Origin: Acidiphilium rubrum
Lineage (GTDB): Bacteria; Pseudomonadota; Alphaproteobacteria; Acetobacterales; Acetobacteraceae
Assembly: GCF_900156265.1 (NCBI RefSeq)
Contig: NZ_FTNE01000020.1
Location: 1 to 64,000 of the forward strand
DNA: 64,000 nucleotides
Reading direction: 5' to 3'
Positions within the stretch are counted from its first letter, which is position 1, and each line of letters starts with the position of its first letter. The notes under the pieces were generated by a model, which did no database searches, was not told the DNA's origin, and saw only the letters and a list, made by a program, of their open reading frames with translations. The position numbers and the translations under genes were made by a program. Positions 26,361 to 34,549 of this stretch are shown here, piece after piece.

Positions 26361-27323
26361 TCACAATGCAAAACTGCCGCGGCCGCGCTGGGTCATGCGG
26401 TTGAGTACCAGGCTGATATTCGGGCAGGCATCGATCAGATCGAGCGCCCCTTCGACATCCTTGCGCCGTGTCTGCCCGGCCTCGACCACCAGGACGATCT
26501 GGCCGACGATCGCGGCTAGTTCCATCGGGTCGCTGTTGGACAGGCAGGCCGGGCTGTCGATGACCAATATGCTGTCGCGAAACTGGGTCGCCAGCCGCTC
26601 CACCAGGGCGCGCACCGGTTGGCGCGAGGAGAGATCGCTCCGCTCGTCGCCATCGGCGCCGCCGCCGATCGGGATGAACGTCAGATTATCGGGCTCGGTG
26701 GGAATGGCCAGCGCGTTGGCCAGTTGGCGCGGCGATACCGCGAGGTCCAGCAGTCCCGGCCGGGATTCCAGGCCGAAATGGCGCGACAGCGAATTGCCGC
26801 CGATATCGGCATCGATCAGCACCACGGGGCGATCGCCGCCTTCGGCAAGAATATTCGCGAGGTTGAGTGCCGTGAAACTCTTGCCCTCGCCGTGTTTCGC
26901 GCTGGTCACCATCACGACATTCGGACAGACGGCACCTGGACCGTCCGCCTTGCCGCCCATCGCACCGATCGACTGCAGAATGTGCTGGCGCACGATCCGG
27001 AATTCTTCACCCGCCTGATCGCGGCGGCCGCGAGCGACCACCATGCCGGCGTCCTCCATCGATTGACGTGAGATGATTTCACCCTTCGGCCCAACGGCTT
27101 GGCCACCGGGCACCAACAGACGCTCCTGGCGCTGCACCGGCACCTGCGCTTCGATGCGGGGCGGCACGAGTTCCACCGGCCGCAATGTCGCCTCGCGGTC
27201 CTTGGGGGCGACCGGCGGGGGACCGACCCGAGCCGCGGCACGATCGAGCCCCGCGATCGCGTCCGGCAGCAGCTCGGCCGCGACGCGCTCGGCAAGGTGG
27301 CGCGGCGTTTTGCTATTGATCAT
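26361..27323 (-). CDS. XrtA-locus tyrosine-autokinase-like ATPase lacking tyrosines
   Basis: 320 residues. Residues 138-155 carry Walker A VTSAKHGEGKSFTALNLA; Walker A' is PVVLIDADIGG and Walker B is SILVIDSPACL, as in CpsD/EpsG-type bacterial tyrosine kinases that regulate the Wzz co-polymerase. Bacterial tyrosine kinases normally end in a tyrosine cluster; here the tail is QRGRGSFAL and the whole protein contains no tyrosine at all. Start overlaps the wzz stop (ATGA). It may regulate Wzz by ATP binding alone, or phosphorylate other proteins. The 120 bp between this gene and the outer-membrane gene hold nothing recognisable. Confidence 0.85.
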   Translation of the reverse strand: MINSKTPRHLAERVAAELLPDAIAGLDRAAARVGPPPVAPKDREATLRPVELVPPRIEAQVPVQRQERLLVPGGQAVGPKGEIISRQSMEDAGMVVARGRRDQAGEEFRIVRQHILQSIGAMGGKADGPGAVCPNVVMVTSAKHGEGKSFTALNLANILAEGGDRPVVLIDADIGGNSLSRHFGLESRPGLLDLAVSPRQLANALAIPTEPDNLTFIPIGGGADGDERSDLSSRQPVRALVERLATQFRDSILVIDSPACLSNSDPMELAAIVGQIVLVVEAGQTRRKDVEGALDLIDACPNISLVLNRMTQRGRGSFAL

Positions 27324-28822
27324 GCGAACCTCTGCATGAGAACGGTTCCAATCATGAATCCACTGAAAATAACGAACAACAGCGCCATGGCACCGGCGAC
27401 CCGCAGGATCGGGCCCAGATGACTGGCCCGCTTGCGAATGTCGGAGATGCCGCCGATCACCGGTAAGCCGAGCTTTTTGAGATCATCGAGCGTTTCGTAG
27501 CGCCCTTCGAGTTCGGCCAGCAGCGCCGCGACCGCGACACCCGCGCCGACACCGAGCACGAGCACGGCACTCAGCAGCAACGGCCGGTTCGGGCCGACCG
27601 GCAGGCGCGGCACCTGCGGCGGGTTGATCACCTGCAATTGAATGCGGTTGGCATCGACATTGGCGGCCGCACCGATGCGCATCGCCTCGCGCCGCTCGAT
27701 CAGGCTGTGGTATTCCTTCTGAAGCACCGAATAGTTGCGATCGAGATTGATGTATTTCGCTTCGATGCCCGGTTGCGACTGCGCCAGCGCCGACAAACGA
27801 TCACGCTCGGCGGTCGAGGATTTTATCTGACGGCGCAGCGAGAACAAGGCTGTGTCGATCTTCAACAGTTCAAGGCGCAGTTGCTCATAGACCGGGTTGG
27901 CGATGGCCGGCGTCGCAACGCCGCCCACCGCAGGACCACCGCTTGCCATCCGCTTCAAGGCATCGACCTGACGCTGTGCGGCGATGACGCCAGGATAGGC
28001 ATCGGTATATTGTTGCTTGAGTTCTGCCAGCCGCGATTCCGCCGCGGCGAGCCCTGCCCCGCCGCCGCCGCTCGACAGCGCCTGCGCGCCTGTCAGCAGC
28101 GGCTTCGTGCTTGCCAGTTGCTTTTCGACGATGCTGCGCTCGGCAACCGCGTCTTCGAGCGCGCCGTTCAACTGGCGAACTTTCGCCTGTTCCTGCTCGA
28201 ACGCCGACACACCGTTCGCACCCGGCAGCAACTGCAGATATTTCGCCTGGAACGAGGCCCGTCGCTGTTCGAGCTGCTTCAGCTGGGTATGGAAATAGGT
28301 GATCTGGGAGTCCAGGAACGTCCGGGCATTGTCAATGTCGCCCTGGTTACGGACCGATGCGCGCTCGACATAGATATTGACCAGCCCCTGCACCACTTCG
28401 AAGGCTTTTTTCGGATTGGGGCTCTGGTAGTGGATGGTGAACAGATTATCGGTCTGCGGCACGATCTCGATTTGGCTGCGCAACCCCCGGATCATGGCTT
28501 CGCGCGCGCCGGGGCCCTGAGCATTGAGGCCGAGACCGGTCTTGTCGAGCAGTGTGTTGAGGTTGGGGTCGCTCAGCAAGGTCCGCTGCAGCAGGCTGAA
28601 CTCCTCGCGCGTGTTGCCGTTGATCGCGATGCCTTCGAGCAGCGGCGTCAGCACCGGATCGGCCGCAACGTAAAGCTGAGCGCTCGATTCGTATTTCGGC
28701 GGCAGCGTCATCACGCCGGCCCAGCCGATCAGGCAGATCACCCAGGCCAGCGCGATGCCGAGCCAGCGTTTGCGCCATGCCCCACCGGCAACGCGCATCC
28801 CAAGAGCAATGACTTCATCCAT
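27320..28822 (-). CDS. XrtA-locus polysaccharide chain-length determinant (Wzz/PCP type)
   Basis: 500-residue inner-membrane protein with hydrophobic segments at about residues 20-42 and 470-492. Between them is a long periplasmic domain with Wzz signature PPKYESSAQLYV and coiled-coil stretches (DSQITYFHTQLKQLEQRRASF, then EQEQAKVRQLNGALED). A Pro/Gly motif (NPPQVPRLPVGPNRPLL) precedes the last helix. It sets exopolysaccharide chain length and couples export to the cytoplasmic ATPase encoded next. Gap of nine bases to wza, overlap of four with the kinase gene. Confidence 0.9.
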   Translation of the reverse strand: MDEVIALGMRVAGGAWRKRWLGIALAWVICLIGWAGVMTLPPKYESSAQLYVAADPVLTPLLEGIAINGNTREEFSLLQRTLLSDPNLNTLLDKTGLGLNAQGPGAREAMIRGLRSQIEIVPQTDNLFTIHYQSPNPKKAFEVVQGLVNIYVERASVRNQGDIDNARTFLDSQITYFHTQLKQLEQRRASFQAKYLQLLPGANGVSAFEQEQAKVRQLNGALEDAVAERSIVEKQLASTKPLLTGAQALSSGGGGAGLAAAESRLAELKQQYTDAYPGVIAAQRQVDALKRMASGGPAVGGVATPAIANPVYEQLRLELLKIDTALFSLRRQIKSSTAERDRLSALAQSQPGIEAKYINLDRNYSVLQKEYHSLIERREAMRIGAAANVDANRIQLQVINPPQVPRLPVGPNRPLLLSAVLVLGVGAGVAVAALLAELEGRYETLDDLKKLGLPVIGGISDIRKRASHLGPILRVAGAMALLFVIFSGFMIGTVLMQRFA

Positions 28823-28831
28823 CGGTCGGCC

Positions 28832-29575
28832 TCAGAACATCGTTTGCGGAATGACCAGAATATCGCCCGGCATGAGCGGGATATCCTGCGACATGTCGCC
28901 CTGGTTGATCAGCGCCCCGAGCCTGACCGGAATTTTCCGATCGCCCTGCGGTGTGCGGCGGATCACATAGGCGTCGTTGCCGGCGGCGAATTTCGGCAGA
29001 CCGCCCATGTCGGTCACCAGATCCAGCATGGTGATATGATCGACATAGGGCACGGCGATCGGCTTGGAGCCGCCGCCGATTACCCTGATTTCCGACCCCA
29101 TCATACCGTGAAAACTGTCGACAATGACGGTGACATTAGGGTCCCGCACGAATTTCGACAGTTTATGTGTAATTTCGACGCCGAGTTCCTGTGGCGTCTT
29201 ACCCGCGGCGACAATCGAGGGGACCAGCGGGATGGCGATGCGGCCATCCGGACGAACCGGTATGCCGTGGACACTCAGATCAGGCGCACCATACACGAAC
29301 ACGCTCAACGTATCTGCCGGTCCGATCCGGTAGGGTAAAGCGGCCGTCGAAGTGGCTGGCGGTCGGACAGACCCGCTATCCGGTGCGGTACAGGCCGACA
29401 ACGAGAGAACGCTCAGCGCGATCACCATCGGTCCGCGCCACATGCGGCTGGGCCGCGGGGGTTTGAGAGCGGTTGGAATGACAGAATTGTTAAGATAACC
29501 GTGATCTTGATCGGCTGACCGCGGACGCATTTGCAACCCTGACAACGGACCACCCTTTATACGTGTGTATTTCAT
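28832..29575 (-). CDS. wza: Polysaccharide export outer-membrane lipoprotein (Wza family)
   Basis: Forms the outer-membrane export channel. Poly_export domain: LPYRIGPADTLSVFVYGAPDL, RPDGRIAIPLVPSI, then SLBB-like GMMGSEIRVIGGG and a GDILVIPQTMF end. The lipobox LSLSACTA follows a hydrophobic stretch. The ATG at 29575 has a ribosome site (GAGAG), but this start puts about 45 hydrophilic residues before the signal; the ATG at 29443 gives a normal lipoprotein signal (MWRGPMVIALSVLSLSAC) without a clear ribosome site. First gene of the minus-strand EPS operon. Confidence 0.87.
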   Translation of the reverse strand: MKYTRIKGGPLSGLQMRPRSADQDHGYLNNSVIPTALKPPRPSRMWRGPMVIALSVLSLSACTAPDSGSVRPPATSTAALPYRIGPADTLSVFVYGAPDLSVHGIPVRPDGRIAIPLVPSIVAAGKTPQELGVEITHKLSKFVRDPNVTVIVDSFHGMMGSEIRVIGGGSKPIAVPYVDHITMLDLVTDMGGLPKFAAGNDAYVIRRTPQGDRKIPVRLGALINQGDMSQDIPLMPGDILVIPQTMF

Positions 29576-29680
29576 CAAATTCTCTCAACTGAATGCGTAC
29601 AAAAATCGGCGCCCTGGGAAGACAGCGGCCTCGTAAGCAGGATATTAGCATAACCGATGACGAGATGCGTTAACACCGCG

Positions 29681-29721
29681 AAAAACGCAACCTCATAAAC
29701 GTCTTAAATTTGAGGCAATTT
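29681..29721 (-). promoter_or_regulatory. Bipartite element shared with the RTX gene upstream region
   Basis: AAAAACGCAACCTC (29681-29694), 13 bp, then ATTTGAGGCAATTT (29708-29721). The first block is identical to 13794-13807 and the second matches 13821-13834 at 11 of 14 positions with the same spacing. The element ends about 105 bp upstream of the wza ATG, almost the same distance and orientation as at the RTX gene. A common operator or activator site is the simplest reading. Confidence 0.55.
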
Positions 29722-29927
29722 CAAAATCAGCTCGATATCAATTTAAAATATCAGTTCAATAATTTTCTACAATATGCGCTTCCTGGGCAGGTGTCAAAGA
29801 CAAATTTTTCACTATCTGCCACCCGCAATTGACGTCGACGCGATGATTTGTTAACCAATGACGACCGTTAGTAACGACTTCAAAACCATCGAAGTATTAT
29901 TTTAGAATTTGAGATGCGTAACAATTT

Positions 29928-29941
29928 TAGACAATTGTCTA
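29928..29941. promoter_or_regulatory. 14-bp perfect palindrome TAGACAATTGTCTA
   Basis: Perfect dyad in the divergent wza / sugar-transferase control region. Half sites TTGTCT or AGACAA also occur at 29799-29804 and 30071-30076 and in the RTX upstream region (13788-13793, 13827-13831 area and near 13875), so a dimeric regulator of both regions is suggested. Confidence 0.45.
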
Positions 29942-30151
29942 GAAATAAAGATTTATAAGACATAGGTTTTGCTTTGCCTTGGTTGCCGCGGGTCAGCTCT
30001 GAGTATTCTTTGTCGGGTTTCGAACGGACGTCGCTACGAGGTCCCTGTTTTCGCCTTAATCGGTCGCTAATTGTCTAGCCTGGAATGAAGTTGTCGTTGC
30101 TCTTGATGGGAAGTTAACGCGAAAAACATTTTTGAAGTCTATTTTGTATTT

Positions 30152-31105
30152 TTGAATCGTGATTTTTATTCGGGGACGCTTCGCAACGCCATGAACTCAG
30201 CAAATTCGGCAATTGTATCATTCGGTGACATCAGGACGGAGCAGCCTGGTTCGGCGCCCAGTCAGATCACCTCGATCACCTGCGAAAACTTCCGCAACGC
30301 GGACGCCCAGGAACTCAAGCGCCAGGGCGTGACGACCATTGTCGTTCCGTCCGAATTTCGGTCTCTGGTCGATGACCAGACGCTGATCAAATGCCGTACC
30401 GTCGGCATCCGCGTGCTGAACGAGATCGAATTCCGTGAAATGTCGTCCAAATCGATCGATATCGATCTGCTGTCGAACGGCTGGCTGGCCTATGGCAACA
30501 CGCTGGGCGGCGGCATTGCGCGCCGGATCATCGAGCGTGGCTTCGATGTTGTTTTGAGCTTGATCATTATGGTGCTGACGGCCCCGGTGCTGCTGGTGAC
30601 CGCCCTGGCAATCAAGCTCGACAGCAAAGGCCCGGTGTTCTACCGCCAGACGAGGGTCGGGCTGTTCGGCCAACCGTTCGAAATCGTGAAATTCCGCAGC
30701 ATGAAGGTCGATGCCGAACTGGCTGGTGCCCCGGTCTGGGCAACGAAGCGGGACTCGCGCGTGACGCGGGTCGGGGCGATCATCAGGCTGCTGCGGATCG
30801 ACGAGCTGCCCCAATTGTTCAATGTCCTGAAGGGCGAGATGAGCGTGATCGGCCCCCGCCCCGAGCGGCCGCATTTTGTCGATAATCTGGCAGCGCAAAT
30901 CCCGCACTACCGCGATCGCAGCGTCGCCAAGCCGGGCATTACCGGCTGGGCGCAGGTGAACTACCCCTATGGTGCCTCGGTCGAGGATGCGCGCAGAAAA
31001 TTGGCGTATGATTTATACTATATTAAGCATCGCAGTCTTATGATGGATTTCCGGATTTGCGTCGCGACGATTCGCGTCATCCTCTTGCGAGAAGGCGCTC
31101 GCTGA
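30152..31105 (+). CDS. EPS priming sugar transferase (bacterial sugar transferase family), short form
   Basis: Transfers the first sugar-phosphate to undecaprenyl phosphate. The C-terminal domain is complete: one membrane helix at about 129-152, KLDSKGPVFYRQTRVGLFG, FEIVKFRSMK, RLLRIDELPQLFNVLKGEMS and VIGPRPERP. The usual exosortase-linked enzyme is about 440-460 residues with several N-terminal helices and a CoA-binding-like domain; here only 317 residues remain, and just the end of that domain (GVTTIVVPSE, IRVLNEIEF) is kept. Start uncertain: TTG at 30152 or ATG at 30191, neither with a good ribosome site. Confidence 0.85.
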   Translation: MNRDFYSGTLRNAMNSANSAIVSFGDIRTEQPGSAPSQITSITCENFRNADAQELKRQGVTTIVVPSEFRSLVDDQTLIKCRTVGIRVLNEIEFREMSSKSIDIDLLSNGWLAYGNTLGGGIARRIIERGFDVVLSLIIMVLTAPVLLVTALAIKLDSKGPVFYRQTRVGLFGQPFEIVKFRSMKVDAELAGAPVWATKRDSRVTRVGAIIRLLRIDELPQLFNVLKGEMSVIGPRPERPHFVDNLAAQIPHYRDRSVAKPGITGWAQVNYPYGASVEDARRKLAYDLYYIKHRSLMMDFRICVATIRVILLREGAR

Positions 31106-31130
31106 CCCCGCGGCGGGCGATGGTTCAGCT

Positions 31131-33140
31131 ATGACGATCATTGCAATCGTCTACGTCTGCGTTGCGATCACGTACGCGATCCTTGGCGCCGGCCTGTTCG
31201 CCTGGCGGCGCACCAAGGGTGTCACGATCGCGGCCGGCCTGACCGCGCTCTGGGCGATCAGCTTCCTGATCGCGCCCGTGTTGCAGGACGCTGCCTGGTT
31301 CCTGCAGGCTGCCGGGTGGATCGGCGCGCTCGGCGCACTCGAGCGGCGCTTCACCGCAGCGCCGGATTCGCGGATGCGCGCCGCCATCCGCATCATGATC
31401 GGGTTTGGCGTCGCCAGTGCCGCGGTTGCCGCGTTCGGCGGCCTGACCGCCTCGTTTCAAATCGATGGGCTCGTGATTGAGGCGCGGTTATTTTTCGCCC
31501 TGGTCACGCTGATCCTGATCGAAAACATCTTTCGCAACGCCGATGAAGATATTCGCTGGCACATCAACCTGCCGCTCATCGCGATCGCGACAATGGCGCT
31601 GTTTACCTTCCTGCTCTACGGCGATGCCATCATCCACAAGCGCCTGTCGGCCAGCCTGATCCAGGCGCAGGCCATCGTGTATATCATCGTGCTGCCGCTG
31701 TTCATTGGCACTGAACGGCGGATGCGCCGCTGGCGCAACAAGGTGCAGATGTCGCACGGTGCCGCGTTTTACACCAGCAGCCTGATCCTGGGTGGCTCGT
31801 TCCTGGTCGGGCTCGGCATTACCGGCAGCCTGTTGCGGCGCTATGGCAACGACTGGGGCTCGGTGCTTGAAATCGCGCTGGTGTTCACCGGCATCGTGCT
31901 GGTTTCGGTGCTTGCGAGTTCCGGTTCCGCCCGCTCCAAGCTGCGTCATACGATCGTTACCAATTTCTTTGCACAGCGCTACGATTACCGGCGCGAATGG
32001 CTCCGGTGCATCGAAACTCTCGCGGCAGTCGAGCAGGGCGGGCTGCCGCAGCGGGTCATCAAGGCGCTGGCCGATACGATCGACAGCCCTTCCGGCGTAC
32101 TGCTGCTGCGCGATGCCGCATCTGAGGCGTTGACGCTGACGAACGCCGGCGAATGGAACATGCGCAGCCCCTACACGCCGATCGATCAAGCCCATCCGCT
32201 GGCCGCAGCCCTCGCGCGCGACGGTTTCTGCCGGCTCGATACCGCAGCACCACCGATCACGATCGATACCGAGCCGGCCTGCTGGCTCGCGGTGTCGCTG
32301 CCCGACCCGCGCTCCTCGGTGCCGCTCGGCATGGTTCTGCTCGGCGCACCACGGGTTGCCGCCCCGCTGGGCGATGAATCCCTGGCGCTGCTGCGAGTCA
32401 TTGCACGAGAGATTTCCCTGATGCTGGCCGAGCGCCGCGCCGCCGAGGCTTTGGCCGAGGCCAGGCGGTTTGCCGCCGCCGGGCAGCGCTTTGCCTTCGT
32501 CGCGCATGATATCAAGAACGTCGCCAATCAGCTCGCGCTGCTGGTCTCGAACGCCGATCATCATATGGACGATCCCGAATTTCGCGACGACATGATGGCG
32601 ACCCTGCGCGGCTCGGTCGGCAAAATCCAGTCGATGCTGACGCGGCTGAAATCGCCGGAAATCCAGCCGCCGATGCGCCTTGATGCGGCCGGCCGGCTGC
32701 GCGGCCTCGGGACGGCCGCGTGGTCGAAGGGCGCGGTCGGCGTGGTGCTGGACATCGATGACCGCAGCGGCGACATCGCGATGGAGCCCGCCGCCTTCGA
32801 TGCGGTGATGAACCATTTGATCGACAACGCGATCGAAGCCTCGGCCGCCGGCGAAATCGTGTCCGTCCAGGTCGAGCACGCGGCCACGACCCTCGCGATC
32901 ACAATTACGGATCGGGGCGTCGGCATGTCCGACAGCTTCATCCGCGATCAGTTGTTTCGCCCCTTCACCTCGTCAAAAGCCAACGGCTTCGGGCTGGGCG
33001 CCTTTCAGGCGCGCGAACTCGTACACGCCGCCGGCGGCACCTTCACGGTTTCCAGCACCGTCGGTATCGGCACCGTGATCAGATTGACCTTTCCCATCCT
33101 TGACCCGGCCGCTCACAATGTGAAACTCCTGCTCGCATGA
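31131..33140 (+). CDS. prsK: XrtA/PEP-CTERM system histidine kinase PrsK
   Basis: 669-residue membrane kinase. The first 265 residues contain about eight hydrophobic segments. A GAF-like domain follows at about 285-430 (VIKALADTIDSPSGVLLL). The H-box FVAHDIKNVANQLALLVSN has His459, the HDIKN form typical of PrsK rather than HEIKN. HATPase_c contains DNAIEASAAGE, DRGVGMS and GFGLGAFQARE. Pairs with PrsR, whose start overlaps its stop by 4 bp. The system is known to control EPS and PEP-CTERM genes through sigma-54; the signal sensed is unknown. Confidence 0.9.
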   Translation: MTIIAIVYVCVAITYAILGAGLFAWRRTKGVTIAAGLTALWAISFLIAPVLQDAAWFLQAAGWIGALGALERRFTAAPDSRMRAAIRIMIGFGVASAAVAAFGGLTASFQIDGLVIEARLFFALVTLILIENIFRNADEDIRWHINLPLIAIATMALFTFLLYGDAIIHKRLSASLIQAQAIVYIIVLPLFIGTERRMRRWRNKVQMSHGAAFYTSSLILGGSFLVGLGITGSLLRRYGNDWGSVLEIALVFTGIVLVSVLASSGSARSKLRHTIVTNFFAQRYDYRREWLRCIETLAAVEQGGLPQRVIKALADTIDSPSGVLLLRDAASEALTLTNAGEWNMRSPYTPIDQAHPLAAALARDGFCRLDTAAPPITIDTEPACWLAVSLPDPRSSVPLGMVLLGAPRVAAPLGDESLALLRVIAREISLMLAERRAAEALAEARRFAAAGQRFAFVAHDIKNVANQLALLVSNADHHMDDPEFRDDMMATLRGSVGKIQSMLTRLKSPEIQPPMRLDAAGRLRGLGTAAWSKGAVGVVLDIDDRSGDIAMEPAAFDAVMNHLIDNAIEASAAGEIVSVQVEHAATTLAITITDRGVGMSDSFIRDQLFRPFTSSKANGFGLGAFQARELVHAAGGTFTVSSTVGIGTVIRLTFPILDPAAHNVKLLLA

Positions 33141-34549
33141 CCGCTCCGGACCGCGACAAACTTCTGGTCGTCGAAGACGACGACGGGCTCTGCCGGCAAT
33201 ACCGCTGGGCGTTTCCCGGCCGCACCGTGCTGACCGCGAATTCCCGCGCAGAGGCGATGGAGGTGCTCGAACGCGAGCGGCCGGCGGTCGCGGTGATCGA
33301 CCTCGGTCTGCCGCCGGACCCGGATGGCGTGACCGAGGGTTTCGCGACGCTGCATGATCTGCTGGCAATCTGCCCGGACATGAAGGTGATCGTTGCGACC
33401 GGCAACGGCGCCAAGCGCAACGCGATCCACGCGATCGGCCACGGCGCGCATGATTTTTATGAAAAACCGGTCGATATCGATGTGCTCCGGCTGATCGTCG
33501 AGCGCGCGTTCCGCCTGTTCGATCTGGAGGCGGAGAACCGCGCGCTCGGTGCCATCGCCGGGTCCAGCCCGATCAAGAGCGTGATCACCGCGGCGGATTC
33601 GATGCTGAAAATCTGCCGCGACATCGAAAAACTCGCGCAGACCGATGTGCCGGTGCTGCTGCTGGGCGACAGCGGGACCGGCAAGGAGGTGCTCGCGCGC
33701 GCCCTGCACGACCTCAGCCCGCGCGCCGGCGGCCCGTTCATCGCGATCAACTGCGGCGCGATTCCCGAGCATCTGCTGGAAAGCGAGTTGTTCGGCCATG
33801 AGCGCGGTGCCTTCACCGGCGCGGTGCGCCAGACCCTGGGCCGCGTTGAGCTCGCGCAGAAAGGCACGCTGTTCCTCGATGAAATCGGCGACCTGCCGAT
33901 GAGCCTGCAGGTGAAGCTGCTGCGCTTCCTGCAGGAACACGTGATCGAGCGGGTCGGTGGGCGGAAATCGATCCCGGTTGATGCGCGCATCGTGTCGGCG
34001 ACCAACCAGAACCTGGAACAAAGGGTTGAAACCCAGCAATTCCGGATGGATCTGTTCTACCGGCTCAACATCGTCTCGGTGCGCATTCCGCCGCTGCGCG
34101 AGCGGCCGGGGGATGCCGTGCTGCTCGGGCGCTACTTCCTCGCCCGGTTCGCCCGGGAATCCGGCCGGCGCGTCATTGGCCTATCGGAGGAGGCGGTCGC
34201 GGCCCTCGCGGCGCATCCCTGGCCGGGCAATATCCGCGAGCTGGAAAATCGCATCCGGCGCGGTGCGATCATGGCCGAGGGGCGCTTTGTCGAACCGGCC
34301 GACCTTGAACTCGCGCCGGCCGATGCCGCGGTGATCGATTTACGAACCGCCCGCCAGCGCGCCGAGCGTGAGGCGATCCACATCGCCATCGCGCATTCGC
34401 AGGGCTCGATCGCCACGGCCGCCCGGCGGCTCGGCGTCAGCCGGCCGACGCTCTACGCACTCATCGAGTCGCTCGGCATCGCCGATCTCGTCAAAGCCGG
34501 ATATTCGAACGACCAATCCGAACCGATTACGGAATCAGAAGCCCAATGA
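33137..34549 (+). CDS. prsR: PEP-CTERM-box response regulator PrsR, sigma-54 activator
   Basis: 470 residues. Receiver with acidic pocket VVEDDDG and Asp55 in VAVIDLGLP. The AAA+ domain has Walker A GDSGTGKE at 177-184, intact sigma-54 loop GAFTGA at 224-229 and [10 protein letters not shown]. The C-terminal helix-turn-helix is SIATAARRLGVSRPTLYALI. In contrast to NtrX in this same window, it retains everything needed to activate sigma-54 RNA polymerase. Overlaps prsK and prsT by 4 bp on each side. Expected targets are PEP-CTERM protein genes elsewhere on the genome. Confidence 0.92.
   Translation: MTAPDRDKLLVVEDDDGLCRQYRWAFPGRTVLTANSRAEAMEVLERERPAVAVIDLGLPPDPDGVTEGFATLHDLLAICPDMKVIVATGNGAKRNAIHAIGHGAHDFYEKPVDIDVLRLIVERAFRLFDLEAENRALGAIAGSSPIKSVITAADSMLKICRDIEKLAQTDVPVLLLGDSGTGKEVLARALHDLSPRAGGPFIAINCGAIPEHLLESELFGHERGAFTGAVRQTLGRVELAQKGTLFLDEIGDLPMSLQVKLLRFLQEHVIERVGGRKSIPVDARIVSATNQNLEQRVETQQFRMDLFYRLNIVSVRIPPLRERPGDAVLLGRYFLARFARESGRRVIGLSEEAVAALAAHPWPGNIRELENRIRRGAIMAEGRFVEPADLELAPADAAVIDLRTARQRAEREAIHIAIAHSQGSIATAARRLGVSRPTLYALIESLGIADLVKAGYSNDQSEPITESEAQ

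Larger units (their letters stand above)
29579..30151. other. A/T-rich divergent intergenic control region of the EPS locus
   Basis: About 570 bp with no gene, far richer in A and T than the coding DNA around it, between the start of wza (minus) and the sugar transferase (plus). It contains the bipartite element, the palindrome at 29928 and scattered TTGTCT half sites. I looked for a sigma-54 (-24/-12, GG-N10-GC) promoter that PrsR could use and found no convincing one on either strand. Confidence 0.6.

Noticed and set aside
29579-30151. Search for a sigma-54 promoter (GG-N10-GC) for PrsR control of wza or the sugar transferase
   Set aside because: Candidates such as the TTGCCTTGGTTGC area (about 29976) and GG...TTGC near 30081 do not have the required 10-bp spacing; no claim made.
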